Translations under genes and position numbers: made by a program
Source: Syntrophus sp. (in: bacteria)
GTDB taxonomy: Bacteria; Desulfobacterota; Syntrophia; Syntrophales; UBA5619
Length of the DNA stretch: 25,523 bases
Direction: 5' to 3'
Assembly (NCBI GenBank): GCA_013824905.1
Contig: PNOO01000002.1
Span: 1-25,523, forward strand
Shown here: one piece after another, positions 16,212 through 24,028 of the stretch
How the letters are laid out: each line of letters begins with the position of its first letter
Numbering within the stretch: the first letter of the stretch is position 1
Notes under the pieces: model-generated
What the model was told of the DNA's origin: nothing
Seen by the model: the letters and a program-made list of their open reading frames with translations, nothing else
Databases searched by the model: none

Positions 16212-16268
16212 AGCGAACAGGGCAATCCAGCCGACTTGTTACACTCGCGGCTGATTTTTTCGTTATAT
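16212..16268 (+). other. attC-like recombination site (57 bp)
   Basis: The site starts three bases after the nuclease stop with AGCGAAC (16212-16218) and ends with GTTATAT (16262-16268). The invariant AAC and GTT are kept, although the degenerate core positions match poorly. Inside, AATCCAGCCG pairs with CGGCTGATT, leaving one extra C unpaired on the left arm. Such an extrahelical base is a hallmark of folded attC sites. The length equals the lower end of known attC sizes. The next gene starts 20 bases later. Confidence 0.5.
16228..16260 (+). terminator. Possible rho-independent terminator inside the attC-like hairpin
   Basis: CAGCCG (16228-16233) and CGGCTG (16248-16253) form a stem with a 14-base loop, followed at once by A and six T (16255-16260). 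This could end transcription of hicBA and the nuclease gene. The long loop and short stem make it weak, and the same bases are equally explained as an attC stem. Confidence 0.4.
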
Positions 16269-16288
16269 GTAAATGAAAGGCATGTAGA

Positions 16289-16702
16289 ATGAAAAAACTG
16301 ATTTACGGAATATGTTTTACATTGTTGTTATCAAGTAATGTTCTGGCCGAAGATGCTAATACCGCCCAGGTTGATGTATTAGCAAAAACGGGTTTGAGCT
16401 GGGATGGGAGCCATCTTCCCGGTTACTCAAAAGGGACCCCGGAGATCACAATTCTCAGAATTAAAATCCCACCGGGAGTGCAGTTACCGCTGCATAAACA
16501 TCCAGTGATAAATGCAGGTGTATTATTGAGCGGAGAACTTACTGTGGTCACTGATGACAATAAGACATTACATCTGAAAGCGGGAGACTCAATTGTCGAA
16601 GTTGTTAATATTTGGCATTATGGAAAAAATGAAGGCAACAAAACGGCGGAAATTCTGGTTTTCTATGCCGGAGTACTGGATACGCCGATAAGCATTAAAT
16701 AA
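16289..16702 (+). CDS. Secreted small cupin-domain protein
   Basis: The 137-residue protein starts with a signal peptide (MKKLIYGICFTLLLSSNVLA, cleavage before EDA). One double-stranded beta-helix domain follows. Cupin motif 1 is PPGVQLPLHKHPVINAGVLLSGELTV with metal-type His69 and His71, but Asn or Ala stands where the usual Glu would be. Motif 2 holds His110 in VNIWHYGKN. A metal-binding periplasmic protein is likely; whether it is an enzyme or a sugar or metal binder is unknown. It is rich in A+T codons (Leu TTA, Lys AAA) compared with the housekeeping genes around it, suggesting transfer. It follows the attC-like site by 20 bases. Confidence 0.8.
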   Translation: MKKLIYGICFTLLLSSNVLAEDANTAQVDVLAKTGLSWDGSHLPGYSKGTPEITILRIKIPPGVQLPLHKHPVINAGVLLSGELTVVTDDNKTLHLKAGDSIVEVVNIWHYGKNEGNKTAEILVFYAGVLDTPISIK

Positions 16703-16849
16703 TAGGGGTCGGCACATAGCGTAGCGCTAGTGCAGGCTCCGTTTCATTCCACCGCACGGTATAGGCGTTAGCCCTGTCAGAATGAGCAGTGAAGATATTG
16801 TGAATGAAACCTCTGTCGGGATAAATCGTTCGTCTAACAGGCCGGCCTT
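16703..16849. other. Intergenic region between cupin gene and rsmB, possible attC half-site
   Basis: The two genes converge here. I see no gene and no terminator. GGCGTTAGCC at 16764-16773 resembles the right end of an attC site, but no matching left arm is found after the cupin stop. GTCTAAC at 16832-16838 fits the RYYYAAC core. GTTTCATTC (16741-16749) and GAATGAAAC (16802-16810) are a 9-bp inverted pair. A small hairpin TAGCG-TAG-CGCTA lies just after the cupin gene. Confidence 0.4.
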
Positions 16850-18190
16850 TCAGACAGTGCGGACGAGCAGGGCGGCGAAGAAGCCGTCCATTCCTTGAAG
16901 ATGCGGGGAGGTCCGGAAATACCCTTGGGCGTCGATGAGCGCCGGGGGAAGGTTTGCCGGTGGTAATAACTTGAAATCGGGATGATTTCTCAAAAAATCA
17001 CCGATGACGATCTCATTTTCCTCCGGTGTGACGGTGCAGACGCTGTAGACAAGGCGGCCGCCCGGCTTCACGTATTCTGCAGCGCTCTTTAGGAGACGCT
17101 TCTGGTTTTGCATGCATTTGTTGAGGTCCGCCGGGACGAGACGCCAGCGGATCTCCGGATTCCGCCGGAGCGTGCCGAGGCCCGAGCAGGGGGCGTCCAG
17201 GAGGACCCTGTCGAAAATCTTAAGGAAGCTCTCATCCGGCGTGGCAGCGTCTCCGGTCCGCGTCTCCACTATCACAACCCCCAGACGTTTCACCTCCTCT
17301 CGGAGCATCTGGAGTCGCTCCGAATGGAGATCGATAGCCGTGATGCTTCCCCTGTTTTCCATAAGCGCCGCCAGGTGAAGGGTTTTTCCCCCTGCGCCCG
17401 CGCAGAGATCGAGAATTCTTTCGCTGGGTTCCGGAGCGACGAGACGGGCGATGAGCTGAGAGGCTTCGTCCTGAATCCGGATCAATCCCTCTTTGTAGAG
17501 GGTCGTCTCCCGAAGACCGGCGGCAGGGGAGCTAAGGATAATACCGTCGGTGGAAAAGGACGTCGGTTCGGCGGCGATGCCTGCCTCGGCGAGCGCCGCA
17601 AGTGCCTGGTCGCGCGATGCCTTAAGAGTGTTCACGCGGAGCGCGACCGGCGGGATAGTGTTGTTTGCCCGGCAGATCGCGATCGTTTCTTCCATATCGA
17701 ACTGGGCAAGCAGGCGCCTGACCAGCCAGGAAGGGTGGGAGTGGAGAACGGCGATTGCCTTCTCGGGCGCCTTGGCCATGTCAGGCCAGGCGATGGCGTC
17801 CTTCTTCCGGAGGGCGTTCCGGAGGAGGGCGTTTACCAGCCCCGAGGCAGCCGGCGAGACATCCCGGGCGATACCCACCGCCTCGTTGACTGCGGCGAAA
17901 GGAGGAATCCGGTCGGTGAATAAGAGCTGGTAGAGGCCCGTCCGGAGGATGTTCCATACCGCCGTTTCCAGCGCGGCGGCCTCTCCCCGGTAGAGCTGCC
18001 CGATGATCCAGTCCAGACGGCCCCGCGTCCGCAGCGTGCCGTAGACGAGTTCGGTGAGAAGACCTCGGTCAAGGGGTGACGCAAACGTCGTTCCGGAAAG
18101 TGCGGCGTCCAGGAGAGGTTCCGCGTAGGCGCCTTCCGTATCGATCCGGTTGAGGATCTCGATGGCGATCCGCCGAGGGGAATTTTTCAT
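16850..18190 (-). CDS. rsmB: 16S rRNA (cytosine(967)-C(5))-methyltransferase RsmB
   Basis: RsmB methylates C967 of 16S rRNA using S-adenosylmethionine. With the start at ATG 18190 the product has 446 residues, the usual length; the open frame continues upstream into fmt, but that part is a shadow. The N-terminal NusB-like RNA-binding domain (RRIAIEILNRIDTEGAYAEPLL onward) is followed by the methyltransferase domain. That domain has the SAM motif ILDLCAGAGGKTLHLA, the DAPCSGLGTLRRNPEIRW motif with one catalytic Cys, and the nucleophile Cys in VYSVCTVTPEENE. It starts 13 bases after the fmt stop, so it is the last gene of the priA-fmt-rsmB run. Confidence 0.95.
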   Translation of the reverse strand: MKNSPRRIAIEILNRIDTEGAYAEPLLDAALSGTTFASPLDRGLLTELVYGTLRTRGRLDWIIGQLYRGEAAALETAVWNILRTGLYQLLFTDRIPPFAAVNEAVGIARDVSPAASGLVNALLRNALRKKDAIAWPDMAKAPEKAIAVLHSHPSWLVRRLLAQFDMEETIAICRANNTIPPVALRVNTLKASRDQALAALAEAGIAAEPTSFSTDGIILSSPAAGLRETTLYKEGLIRIQDEASQLIARLVAPEPSERILDLCAGAGGKTLHLAALMENRGSITAIDLHSERLQMLREEVKRLGVVIVETRTGDAATPDESFLKIFDRVLLDAPCSGLGTLRRNPEIRWRLVPADLNKCMQNQKRLLKSAAEYVKPGGRLVYSVCTVTPEENEIVIGDFLRNHPDFKLLPPANLPPALIDAQGYFRTSPHLQGMDGFFAALLVRTV

Positions 18191-18203
18191 GTTGTCTTGC
18201 CTC

Positions 18204-19142
18204 TCAGCCCAGAACCTGACCCGGAGCGATCCGAACGCCGCGCAGAAAATTGTTAATGGCCATCCGTTTCTTCCCTTCGAGTTGCAACTCCTGAAGCAAT
18301 ACATATCCGTTCCCGGCGGCCACGCGGAGGCCTGTGGCGGTCTCCCCGACGATCATTCCCGGCGATTCAGTAACGGACCCCGCCTCTGCCCCGGCCATAA
18401 AGACCTTCAACTGCTTTCCCCCGAAATGGCTATAGGCGCCGGGGGTGGGGGAGAGCCCTCGGATGAGTGACACGATTTTCCGGTAATCGTTTTCCCAATG
18501 GATCAGACCATCTTCATGGCAAAGGCGGGGGGCCGCTGTTGCGAGGCGGTCATCCTGCGGCTGCGGTTGCAGCGTGCCTGCCTGCAGTATGGCAAGGGCG
18601 ATGAGGAGCAGATCGGCGCCCATCATTGCGAGACGGTCGTGAAGCATCCCGTAGGTTTCTATCGGTTCGATCGGCGTTTCCTCCTGGAGGAGTATTGCCC
18701 CGGAGTCCACTCCTTCATCCATTCGCATGATCGTCACCCCCGTCTTTTCTTCTCCCCGGATCAGCGCCCAGTTGATCGGCGCCGCTCCCCGGTACTTCGG
18801 GAGGAGGGACGGGTGGATGTTGATGCAGCCCCCTTTCTGTCCGTGAATGATCTCCCCGGGGAGGATCTGGCCGAAGGCTGCGACGATAACAATCTCCGGT
18901 GCGAGCTCACGGAAATGGGTAAGAAAAGAGGGGTGCCGCACGTTTTCCGGCTGGAGGACACTCAGGCCAAGATCTTCGGCCATGAGCTTTACAGGAGACG
19001 GCGCCGTTGCCCGTCCGCGCCCCTGGGGTCGATCCGGTTGCGTTACGACGCCGATGACGGGATAGCCGTGTTTGACCAGATTTGTCAGGGCCGGGATGGC
19101 GAAAGCGGGTGTCCCCATGAAGAGTATGCGCGGTTTGGGCAT
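18204..19142 (-). CDS. fmt: Methionyl-tRNA formyltransferase
   Basis: Fmt adds a formyl group from 10-formyl-tetrahydrofolate to initiator Met-tRNA. The 312-residue product starts RILFMGTPAFAIPAL. It carries the catalytic Asn and His in CINIHPSLLPKYRGAAPINW and the catalytic Asp in MRMDEGVDSGAIL. The C-terminal tRNA-binding OB-fold domain runs from about 205 to the end (FGGKQLKVFMAG, GYVLLQELQLEGKKRM). The start ATG 19142 lies 12 bases after the priA stop. The usual partner def (peptide deformylase) is not beside it; priA takes that place. Confidence 0.96.
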   Translation of the reverse strand: MPKPRILFMGTPAFAIPALTNLVKHGYPVIGVVTQPDRPQGRGRATAPSPVKLMAEDLGLSVLQPENVRHPSFLTHFRELAPEIVIVAAFGQILPGEIIHGQKGGCINIHPSLLPKYRGAAPINWALIRGEEKTGVTIMRMDEGVDSGAILLQEETPIEPIETYGMLHDRLAMMGADLLLIALAILQAGTLQPQPQDDRLATAAPRLCHEDGLIHWENDYRKIVSLIRGLSPTPGAYSHFGGKQLKVFMAGAEAGSVTESPGMIVGETATGLRVAAGNGYVLLQELQLEGKKRMAINNFLRGVRIAPGQVLG

Positions 19143-19154
19143 GTTTCAAACCTC

Positions 19155-21578
19155 CTACATGAAATTGACCGGATCCACATCCACCTGGATCTCCAGCCCG
19201 TCGCGTCCGGCTCCCTCCATGAGTTTCTGTGCGATCAGATGGAGAGGACGGCTCTCCTTTCCCCGGAGGAGGAGCTGCCAGCGGTGACGCCCTCGGATCC
19301 GAGAAAGAGGGGATTCGGCGGGGCCGATCACCTCCGTCTTCCCGCCGGTCATGATCCGGGCCATTTCCCGGGCCTGAGCGCCGATCTTGGCGACGGCCCT
19401 TTTCCCTTCATCTTTCTTTAGGCTGGAGAAATGGAGACCGATGAGGCGAGAGAAGGGGGGATAGGCGAGCTGTCGGCGCAGGGGGAGTTCATCCGAATAG
19501 AATCCGGCAAAGTCGTGCTCCTGAGCCCGACGGATGATGTAATGGCCTGGATTGAAGGTCTGGATGACGACCCGACCCGGCTGATCCCCCCGCCCCCCCC
19601 GTCCCGAAACCTGCGTCAGGATCTGGAAGGTCCGCTCGGCACCCCTGAAATCAGGGATGTTCAGGGAGGCATCGGCGGCAACGACACCGACCAGCGTGAT
19701 TGCCGGAAAGTCGTGTCCCTTGGTGATCATCTGCGTGCCGATGAGGATATCGATCTCTCCGCGGTCGAGGCCGCTGAGAATCTTCTCCGAATCTCCCTGC
19801 CGTGTAGTCGTGTCGCTGTCCATCCGGGCGATTCGGGCCGTCGGAAAGAGTTTCCTTGCCTCTTCTTCGACCCGTTCCGTTCCGGCGCCCAGGCTCCGGA
19901 TACGGCTTCCTTTACAGGAGGGACAGAGGGCGGCGGTCTTTGCGGTGAAATCGCAGTGGTGGCATTTCATGATCCCCTCGGAGGCATGATGCGTGAGGGA
20001 GATATCGCAATTCGGACAAGAAAAGACATGGCCGCAGTCCGGACAGAAAAGGTAGGTGTGGAATCCCCGGCGGTTGAGAAAAAGGAGGGTCTGCTGCCCG
20101 TCGGCCAGGGTCTTCCGGATCGCCTCTATGAGGGTGCGGGAGAGAAGGGGCGTTAGTCCCCGCTCGTCACGCTCTGTCCTGAGATCGACCACCTCGACTT
20201 GGGGGAGAGGGCGGTCGTCGATCCGGGCGGGGAGGGTCAGGTAGCGGTAACGGCCTTCGTCGGCGTGAAAATAGCTCTGGACGGCCGGCGTCGCTGACCC
20301 GAGGATGACCGTCGCCTGCAAGAACCTGCCCCTTACCAGGGCAAGGTCCCGGGCGTTGTAGCGGAGCCGGTCGTCCTGTTTGTAGGAAGAGTCATGCTCC
20401 TCATCGACGACGATCAACCGGAGGTTCCGTACCGGCGCGAAGAGGGCCGACCGGGCGCCGACGACCACCCGGACCTCCCCCCGCCTGATCCTTTTCCACT
20501 GATCGTACCGGGCGCCCTGGGAGATGCCGCTGTGGAGAACGGCAATCTCCCGCTCAGGAAATCGGTTCCCGATGCGGGAGAGGAGCTGCGCCGTGAGGGC
20601 GATCTCCGGGACAAGGTAGATCGCGCCGCCGTCGCTCCTAAGGACCTCGGCGATAGCCCGGAGATAGACCTCCGTCTTGCCGCTTCCCGTCACACCGTGG
20701 AGGAGACAGGGGGAGAAGCGGCTTGAGGTGAGACATTCCCGAATTTCATCCAGAACTACAGCCTGGGCTTCGTTCAGCGTGATCCCGTTTTCGTGGCTCC
20801 CGATGGTCGGCATGGGACCAGGTCCGCGGGAGATCTCTTTTTCATAGAGATGAAGGACGCCTTTTTTTCCCAGAGTCCGCAGGGAGGCGGCGTTGTAATT
20901 GAAAATTTCACGTAAATTGCCGACCGTCATCTCGCCGTGCTCCTTGAGAATACCGACCAGGGTGGAATGTCGGGCGGTGAGGTGTATCCCTGGCGGAATT
21001 TCTTCAGTCAGCCCGACCCATTTTTCTTTTTTGGGACGGACATGAGGCCGGTTCAGGCGCTCCTCGGTGACGACAAGGCCTGCTGTCTCAAGAAAACGGA
21101 GATCTTCGTAAACATCATTTTTCCCCAGCGTCCTTCGGAGACGGCTCAGGGGGATACCCTCCGGGAAGCGGGACACGAGCTCCAGGATCTCCTTCTGCCC
21201 CGAAGAGAGATGAGGATCTGCCTTTCCGGTGCTTTCGCCCAGGCAAAGCCACCGGTCGCTCTTGACGGAGATTCCTCCGGGGAGGATTTCCCCCAGGACC
21301 TTTCCCAGCGGGTGGAGGTAGTAACGGGAGATCCACTCGTAAAAAACGAGGTCCTCCGGGCCGAAGAGAGGTTCGGGATCGGGAAGGTCGAGGATCTCCT
21401 TGACAGTCTGATCACAGACCGTCAAGGTCAGGACCTCGAGGATGAAGCCGGTCACACGCCGTTTTCCAAACGGGACCAGGACTCTTTTCCCAACGACGAC
21501 AGCAGGAACAGACGTTTCCGGAACGGCGTAAGTGAAGGTCTTTGGGGTAGGGATCGCGATGGCAACCCTGACAAACAT
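19155..21578 (-). CDS. priA: Primosomal protein N' (replication restart helicase PriA)
   Basis: PriA recognises stalled or recombined forks and reloads the replicative helicase. The 807-residue protein has the N-terminal 3'-DNA-end-binding domain (FVRVAIAIPTPKTFTYAVP) and Walker A GVTGSGKTEVYLR. The DEAH-type box is VDEEHDSSYKQ, with the aromatic-rich loop after it. All eight zinc cysteines are present (CPDC, CPNC, CHHC and CPSC). Helicase motifs GAGTERVEEE and IGTQMITKGHDFP follow. It is longer than E. coli PriA by about 75 residues, mostly between the DNA-binding and helicase parts (about 150-270), where a winged-helix segment is likely. It heads a tight run with fmt and rsmB. Confidence 0.96.
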   Translation of the reverse strand: MFVRVAIAIPTPKTFTYAVPETSVPAVVVGKRVLVPFGKRRVTGFILEVLTLTVCDQTVKEILDLPDPEPLFGPEDLVFYEWISRYYLHPLGKVLGEILPGGISVKSDRWLCLGESTGKADPHLSSGQKEILELVSRFPEGIPLSRLRRTLGKNDVYEDLRFLETAGLVVTEERLNRPHVRPKKEKWVGLTEEIPPGIHLTARHSTLVGILKEHGEMTVGNLREIFNYNAASLRTLGKKGVLHLYEKEISRGPGPMPTIGSHENGITLNEAQAVVLDEIRECLTSSRFSPCLLHGVTGSGKTEVYLRAIAEVLRSDGGAIYLVPEIALTAQLLSRIGNRFPEREIAVLHSGISQGARYDQWKRIRRGEVRVVVGARSALFAPVRNLRLIVVDEEHDSSYKQDDRLRYNARDLALVRGRFLQATVILGSATPAVQSYFHADEGRYRYLTLPARIDDRPLPQVEVVDLRTERDERGLTPLLSRTLIEAIRKTLADGQQTLLFLNRRGFHTYLFCPDCGHVFSCPNCDISLTHHASEGIMKCHHCDFTAKTAALCPSCKGSRIRSLGAGTERVEEEARKLFPTARIARMDSDTTTRQGDSEKILSGLDRGEIDILIGTQMITKGHDFPAITLVGVVAADASLNIPDFRGAERTFQILTQVSGRGGRGDQPGRVVIQTFNPGHYIIRRAQEHDFAGFYSDELPLRRQLAYPPFSRLIGLHFSSLKKDEGKRAVAKIGAQAREMARIMTGGKTEVIGPAESPLSRIRGRHRWQLLLRGKESRPLHLIAQKLMEGAGRDGLEIQVDVDPVNFM

Positions 21579-21688
21579 CCGGCATGGTCCTCAAAAAAAA
21601 TCCCTCTTCGTTCCTCCAGAGCGCGGGGGATCGAGGGGGGATTGAAAAGCGGCAATGTCGCCGTTCGGAACAGAGGGAGGATTGGCGG

Positions 21689-22078
21689 TTATTCCCCCTT
21701 GAGCTTCTCCATCTTTTCCTGCTTCATCTTGCAGTCGATACAGGATGTTGTCACGGGCCTTGCCATCAGTCTTTTTTCGGAGATCAGTCCTCCGCAGACA
21801 TCGCAGATGCCGAAGACGCCGTCATCCATCCGCTTTAAGGCCTCCTGCATCTTGATGATCAGTTTTCGCTCACGGTCACGAATTCGGAGTTCGAAATTAC
21901 GGTCCGATTCAAGGGATGCCCGGTCGTTGGGGTCGGGATAATTTTCCTTTGCGCTGCTCGTCATCTCCGAAACGGTTTTCTCCGCCTCATCCAGGAGTTC
22001 GTTTATCTTCAGCGTCATCATTTGTCTGAAAAACTCGAGCTTTTCAGGCTTCATTGTTGTTTTCGGCATGTTCACCAT
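21689..22078 (-). CDS. dksA: DksA/TraR-family zinc-finger transcription factor
   Basis: DksA binds the RNA polymerase secondary channel and, with ppGpp, adjusts rRNA and biosynthetic promoters. The 129-residue protein has a coiled coil with the acidic tip DPNDRASLESDRNFELR. The C-terminal C4 zinc finger has CDVC (GICDVCGGLI) and CIDC. At this length it is close to canonical DksA and not to the shorter TraR. The start ATG 22078 has AGGATAGGAC upstream. An AT-rich gap of 98 bases separates it from hldE and probably carries its own promoter, though no clear consensus pair is visible. priA follows 110 bases downstream. Confidence 0.88.
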   Translation of the reverse strand: MVNMPKTTMKPEKLEFFRQMMTLKINELLDEAEKTVSEMTSSAKENYPDPNDRASLESDRNFELRIRDRERKLIIKMQEALKRMDDGVFGICDVCGGLISEKRLMARPVTTSCIDCKMKQEKMEKLKGE

Positions 22079-22176
22079 GTCCTATCCTTTAATACTCAAT
22101 TTGGGGAACACCTCTTACATGATGAAGAATCATTTGTAAAGTAAAAAAGTGAAAACAAACTAAAATATTCATAGTT

Positions 22177-22659
22177 TCAAATGTTTCCATATACATGGAG
22201 GATCTTCTCCACGATATTTGTTGTGGAGATTCCCTCGGTCAGGGGAACGATAACGACCTTTCCGCCCCAGGACTGAACCAAATCCCCTCCCACGACCGCA
22301 TCTTCTTTCCAGTCGCCCCCTTTGACAAGGCAATCCGGCTGTAGGTATTCGATGAGCCGAAGCGGCGTCGGTTCGTCGAAAACGGTCACGTAGTCGACTG
22401 CTGTCAGAGAAGCGACGATCTCGGCGCGTTCTTTCTGAGGAACCAGCGGCCGCTTTTCTCCCTTGATCGCCCGGACGGAACTATCGCTGTTCAACCCTAG
22501 GATGAGAAGATCCCCTGTCTTACGCGCTTCACGCAGATACTGGACATGGCCCGCATGGAGGATGTCGAAGCAGCCGTTGGTGAAAGCGATTTTCCTTCCT
22601 TCGGCCCGACTGCGCTCCACCTCTTTCTTCAATTCTTCCCAGGTCAGAATCTTATTCAT
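22177..22659 (-). CDS. rfaE2: D-glycero-beta-D-manno-heptose 1-phosphate adenylyltransferase (HldE C-terminal-type)
   Basis: This enzyme activates heptose 1-phosphate with ATP to ADP-heptose for the LPS inner core. The 160-residue protein is only the nucleotidyltransferase domain. It has the HxGH signature HAGH (35-38) in TNGCFDILHAGHVQYL, then GLNSDSSVRAIKGEKRPL, and the C-terminal EGISTTNIVEKI. In E. coli it is fused to a kinase as HldE; here the kinase domain must be encoded elsewhere. The ATG overlaps the comF stop by one base (TGATG), suggesting coupled translation. Confidence 0.93.
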   Translation of the reverse strand: MNKILTWEELKKEVERSRAEGRKIAFTNGCFDILHAGHVQYLREARKTGDLLILGLNSDSSVRAIKGEKRPLVPQKERAEIVASLTAVDYVTVFDEPTPLRLIEYLQPDCLVKGGDWKEDAVVGGDLVQSWGGKVVIVPLTEGISTTNIVEKILHVYGNI

Positions 22660-23420
22660 CAGTTCAGTTTCCTCCCATTTCCAGGCTCATCATGATCAGA
22701 GACCGCTTTTGCCAGTGTGAGGACGGCCACCGAGTCCGCCCCGGCCGTAAGGAGAGTCCGGGCGCATTCGGTAAGGGTGCTTCCGGTGGTATAGACATCA
22801 TCCACCAGGAGGATACTTTTACCGGCTGCCCGCTCCGGTTTCCGCACTGCAAAGGCCCCCCGGACATTGACCGACCTGTCTTCGCGTCCCAGTCTAACTT
22901 GCGACTCCGTGAATACCGTCCGCCTCAGTGTCAGGAAATCGATCGGGAGAAAGAACCGTGTTGCTATCTCTCTTGCCAGGATGACTGCCTGGTTGAAACC
23001 CCTCTCCCGTAAGCGTTTTAGATGCAGCGGGACAGGCATGATCACGGAAAAAACGTTCATATCCCATATGCCACCGGCAAAATCGGCCATGATGTTCCCC
23101 AGAACCTTGCCGATCCCGATCCTTCCCTGGTACTTGAAAAGGTGGATCGCCGTCAGAAGTGTCTCCTCATAAAGTCCGACCGCCCTGGCGACCGCATAGG
23201 GCCTCTGGGTCATGAGACATTCTCCGCAGAGGTGGTCTTCCCCTTCCGTGACTGTAAAGGGGATGCCGCACCGGGGGCAGAGGGGCGAACGGATGAAGCG
23301 GATACCTGCCGTGCAGTGCGGGCAGAAGGGGAGACGGCTGCGCTCTTTGAGGATCACGTCGCACGTCGTGCAACGGGGAGGAAAGATCAAGTCGGCGATC
23401 CCGGTCAGGATCTCTTTCAA
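22659..23420 (-). CDS. comF: ComF-family phosphoribosyltransferase-like protein
   Basis: ComF proteins aid DNA uptake in competent bacteria but are also common in non-competent species. The N-terminal zinc-finger part carries four CxxC-type pairs: CTTC, CPHC, CPRC and CGEC. A type I phosphoribosyltransferase domain follows, with MPVPLHLKRLRERGFNQA and the PRPP loop ILLVDDVYTTGSTL. I choose TTG 23420, two bases after the rsfS stop and behind AGGGGG, giving 253 residues and a typical N-terminus KEILTGIADLIFPPRC. The longer frame to GTG 23495 only shadows the rsfS end. No other competence gene is in the window. Confidence 0.88.
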   Translation of the reverse strand: MKEILTGIADLIFPPRCTTCDVILKERSRLPFCPHCTAGIRFIRSPLCPRCGIPFTVTEGEDHLCGECLMTQRPYAVARAVGLYEETLLTAIHLFKYQGRIGIGKVLGNIMADFAGGIWDMNVFSVIMPVPLHLKRLRERGFNQAVILAREIATRFFLPIDFLTLRRTVFTESQVRLGREDRSVNVRGAFAVRKPERAAGKSILLVDDVYTTGSTLTECARTLLTAGADSVAVLTLAKAVSDHDEPGNGRKLN

Positions 23421-23422
23421 CG

Positions 23423-23821
23423 TTACATCCCCCTGGTCAGCGCCTTCAGAGAGATCGTCTCGTTGGGGACGAGCATCCGGGGCGCCTCCGACCACAGCCT
23501 TTCCAGGTCATAGAACGACCTTATCGTTTCGAGGAAGATGTGGATGATCACATCGTCGTAATCCATGAGGACCCATTGCCCCGCGGTTGCCCCCTCGACT
23601 CCCAAGGGAAGGATCTCCGCGGGTTTCAGTTTCTCCTGGATCGCGTCGGCGATGGCCCTGACCTGACGGTCCGAGGTCCCGCTGCAGATGATAAAATAGT
23701 CGGCAAAGGCGGAGATCTCCTTCACATTGAGGATGACCAGATCCTTCGCCTTTTTCTCCAATGAGGCGTTGATGCATAAAAGTGCCCGCTTCCGCGAATC
23801 GAGTTCCTTTTTTTTTGTCAA
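23423..23821 (-). CDS. rsfS: Ribosomal silencing factor RsfS (Iojap family)
   Basis: RsfS binds ribosomal protein L14 and blocks joining of the two ribosomal subunits when nutrients are short. The domain is complete: KKAKDLVILNVKEISAFADYFIICSGTSDRQVRAIADAI, then GQWVLMDYDDVIIHIFLETIRSFYDLERLW. From TTG 23821 the product has 132 residues, the usual size, with GGGAGG four bases upstream. A TTG at 23899 behind AAAGG in the same frame would add 26 charged residues. A run of nine A follows the preferred start codon by two bases. comF starts two bases after the stop. Confidence 0.92.
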   Translation of the reverse strand: MTKKKELDSRKRALLCINASLEKKAKDLVILNVKEISAFADYFIICSGTSDRQVRAIADAIQEKLKPAEILPLGVEGATAGQWVLMDYDDVIIHIFLETIRSFYDLERLWSEAPRMLVPNETISLKALTRGM

Positions 23822-24028
23822 TCCTCCTCCCTTTTTCTCTTCTTTGCGGTCAAAGACACATCCGGCGGCCCTTTGCCCGCGTCTTCCGTCCTGTTGCAAG
23901 AATAACCTTTTGTTTTCAATAACAGAATGCAGGAGTCATGTCAATGACCATCCGGCCTATATTGCCCGTTGTGAAAAGGGAACGCTTATGATAAACGATG
24001 CGCTCAAGCGAGCTTAGGTGAGATCCGC

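Larger units (their letters stand above)
14844..16773. mobile_element. Putative decayed chromosomal integron
   Basis: The segment has the plan of an integron. A tyrosine-recombinase stump faces left (14844-15017). A regulatory gap follows, then rightward cassette-like genes: hicB-hicA, a PD-(D/E)XK protein and a secreted cupin. A 57-bp attC-like site lies directly behind one of them, and a possible GTTAGCC half-site lies at 16767. Base composition is visibly richer in A+T than the flanking housekeeping genes. Against the reading: only one attC-like site can be defined, no attI is clear, and the recombinase keeps only its N-terminal part. The boundaries given are the outermost suggestive elements. 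Confidence 0.45.

Noticed and set aside
16840..16849. Palindrome AGGCCGGCCT at the rsmB 3' end, considered as a terminator
   Set aside because: Ten bases with no loop and no following T-run on either strand.
17108..17923. 271-codon plus-strand frame within rsmB
   Set aside because: It is fully antisense to rsmB, whose catalytic motifs are intact.
18498..19421. 307-codon plus-strand frame across fmt and the end of priA
   Set aside because: It is antisense to two well-supported genes and its translation is rich in Arg/Gly/Asp typical of a GC-rich shadow frame.
20937..21941. 334-codon plus-strand frame across the priA 5' end
   Set aside because: It is antisense to priA and dksA, with no signature; a shadow of strong coding in the other strand.
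23987..23992. TATGAT box before the TIM-barrel gene, considered as a promoter
   Set aside because: The only partner (TTGCCC at 23962-23967) is 19 bases away and weak, so I could not support a firm call.
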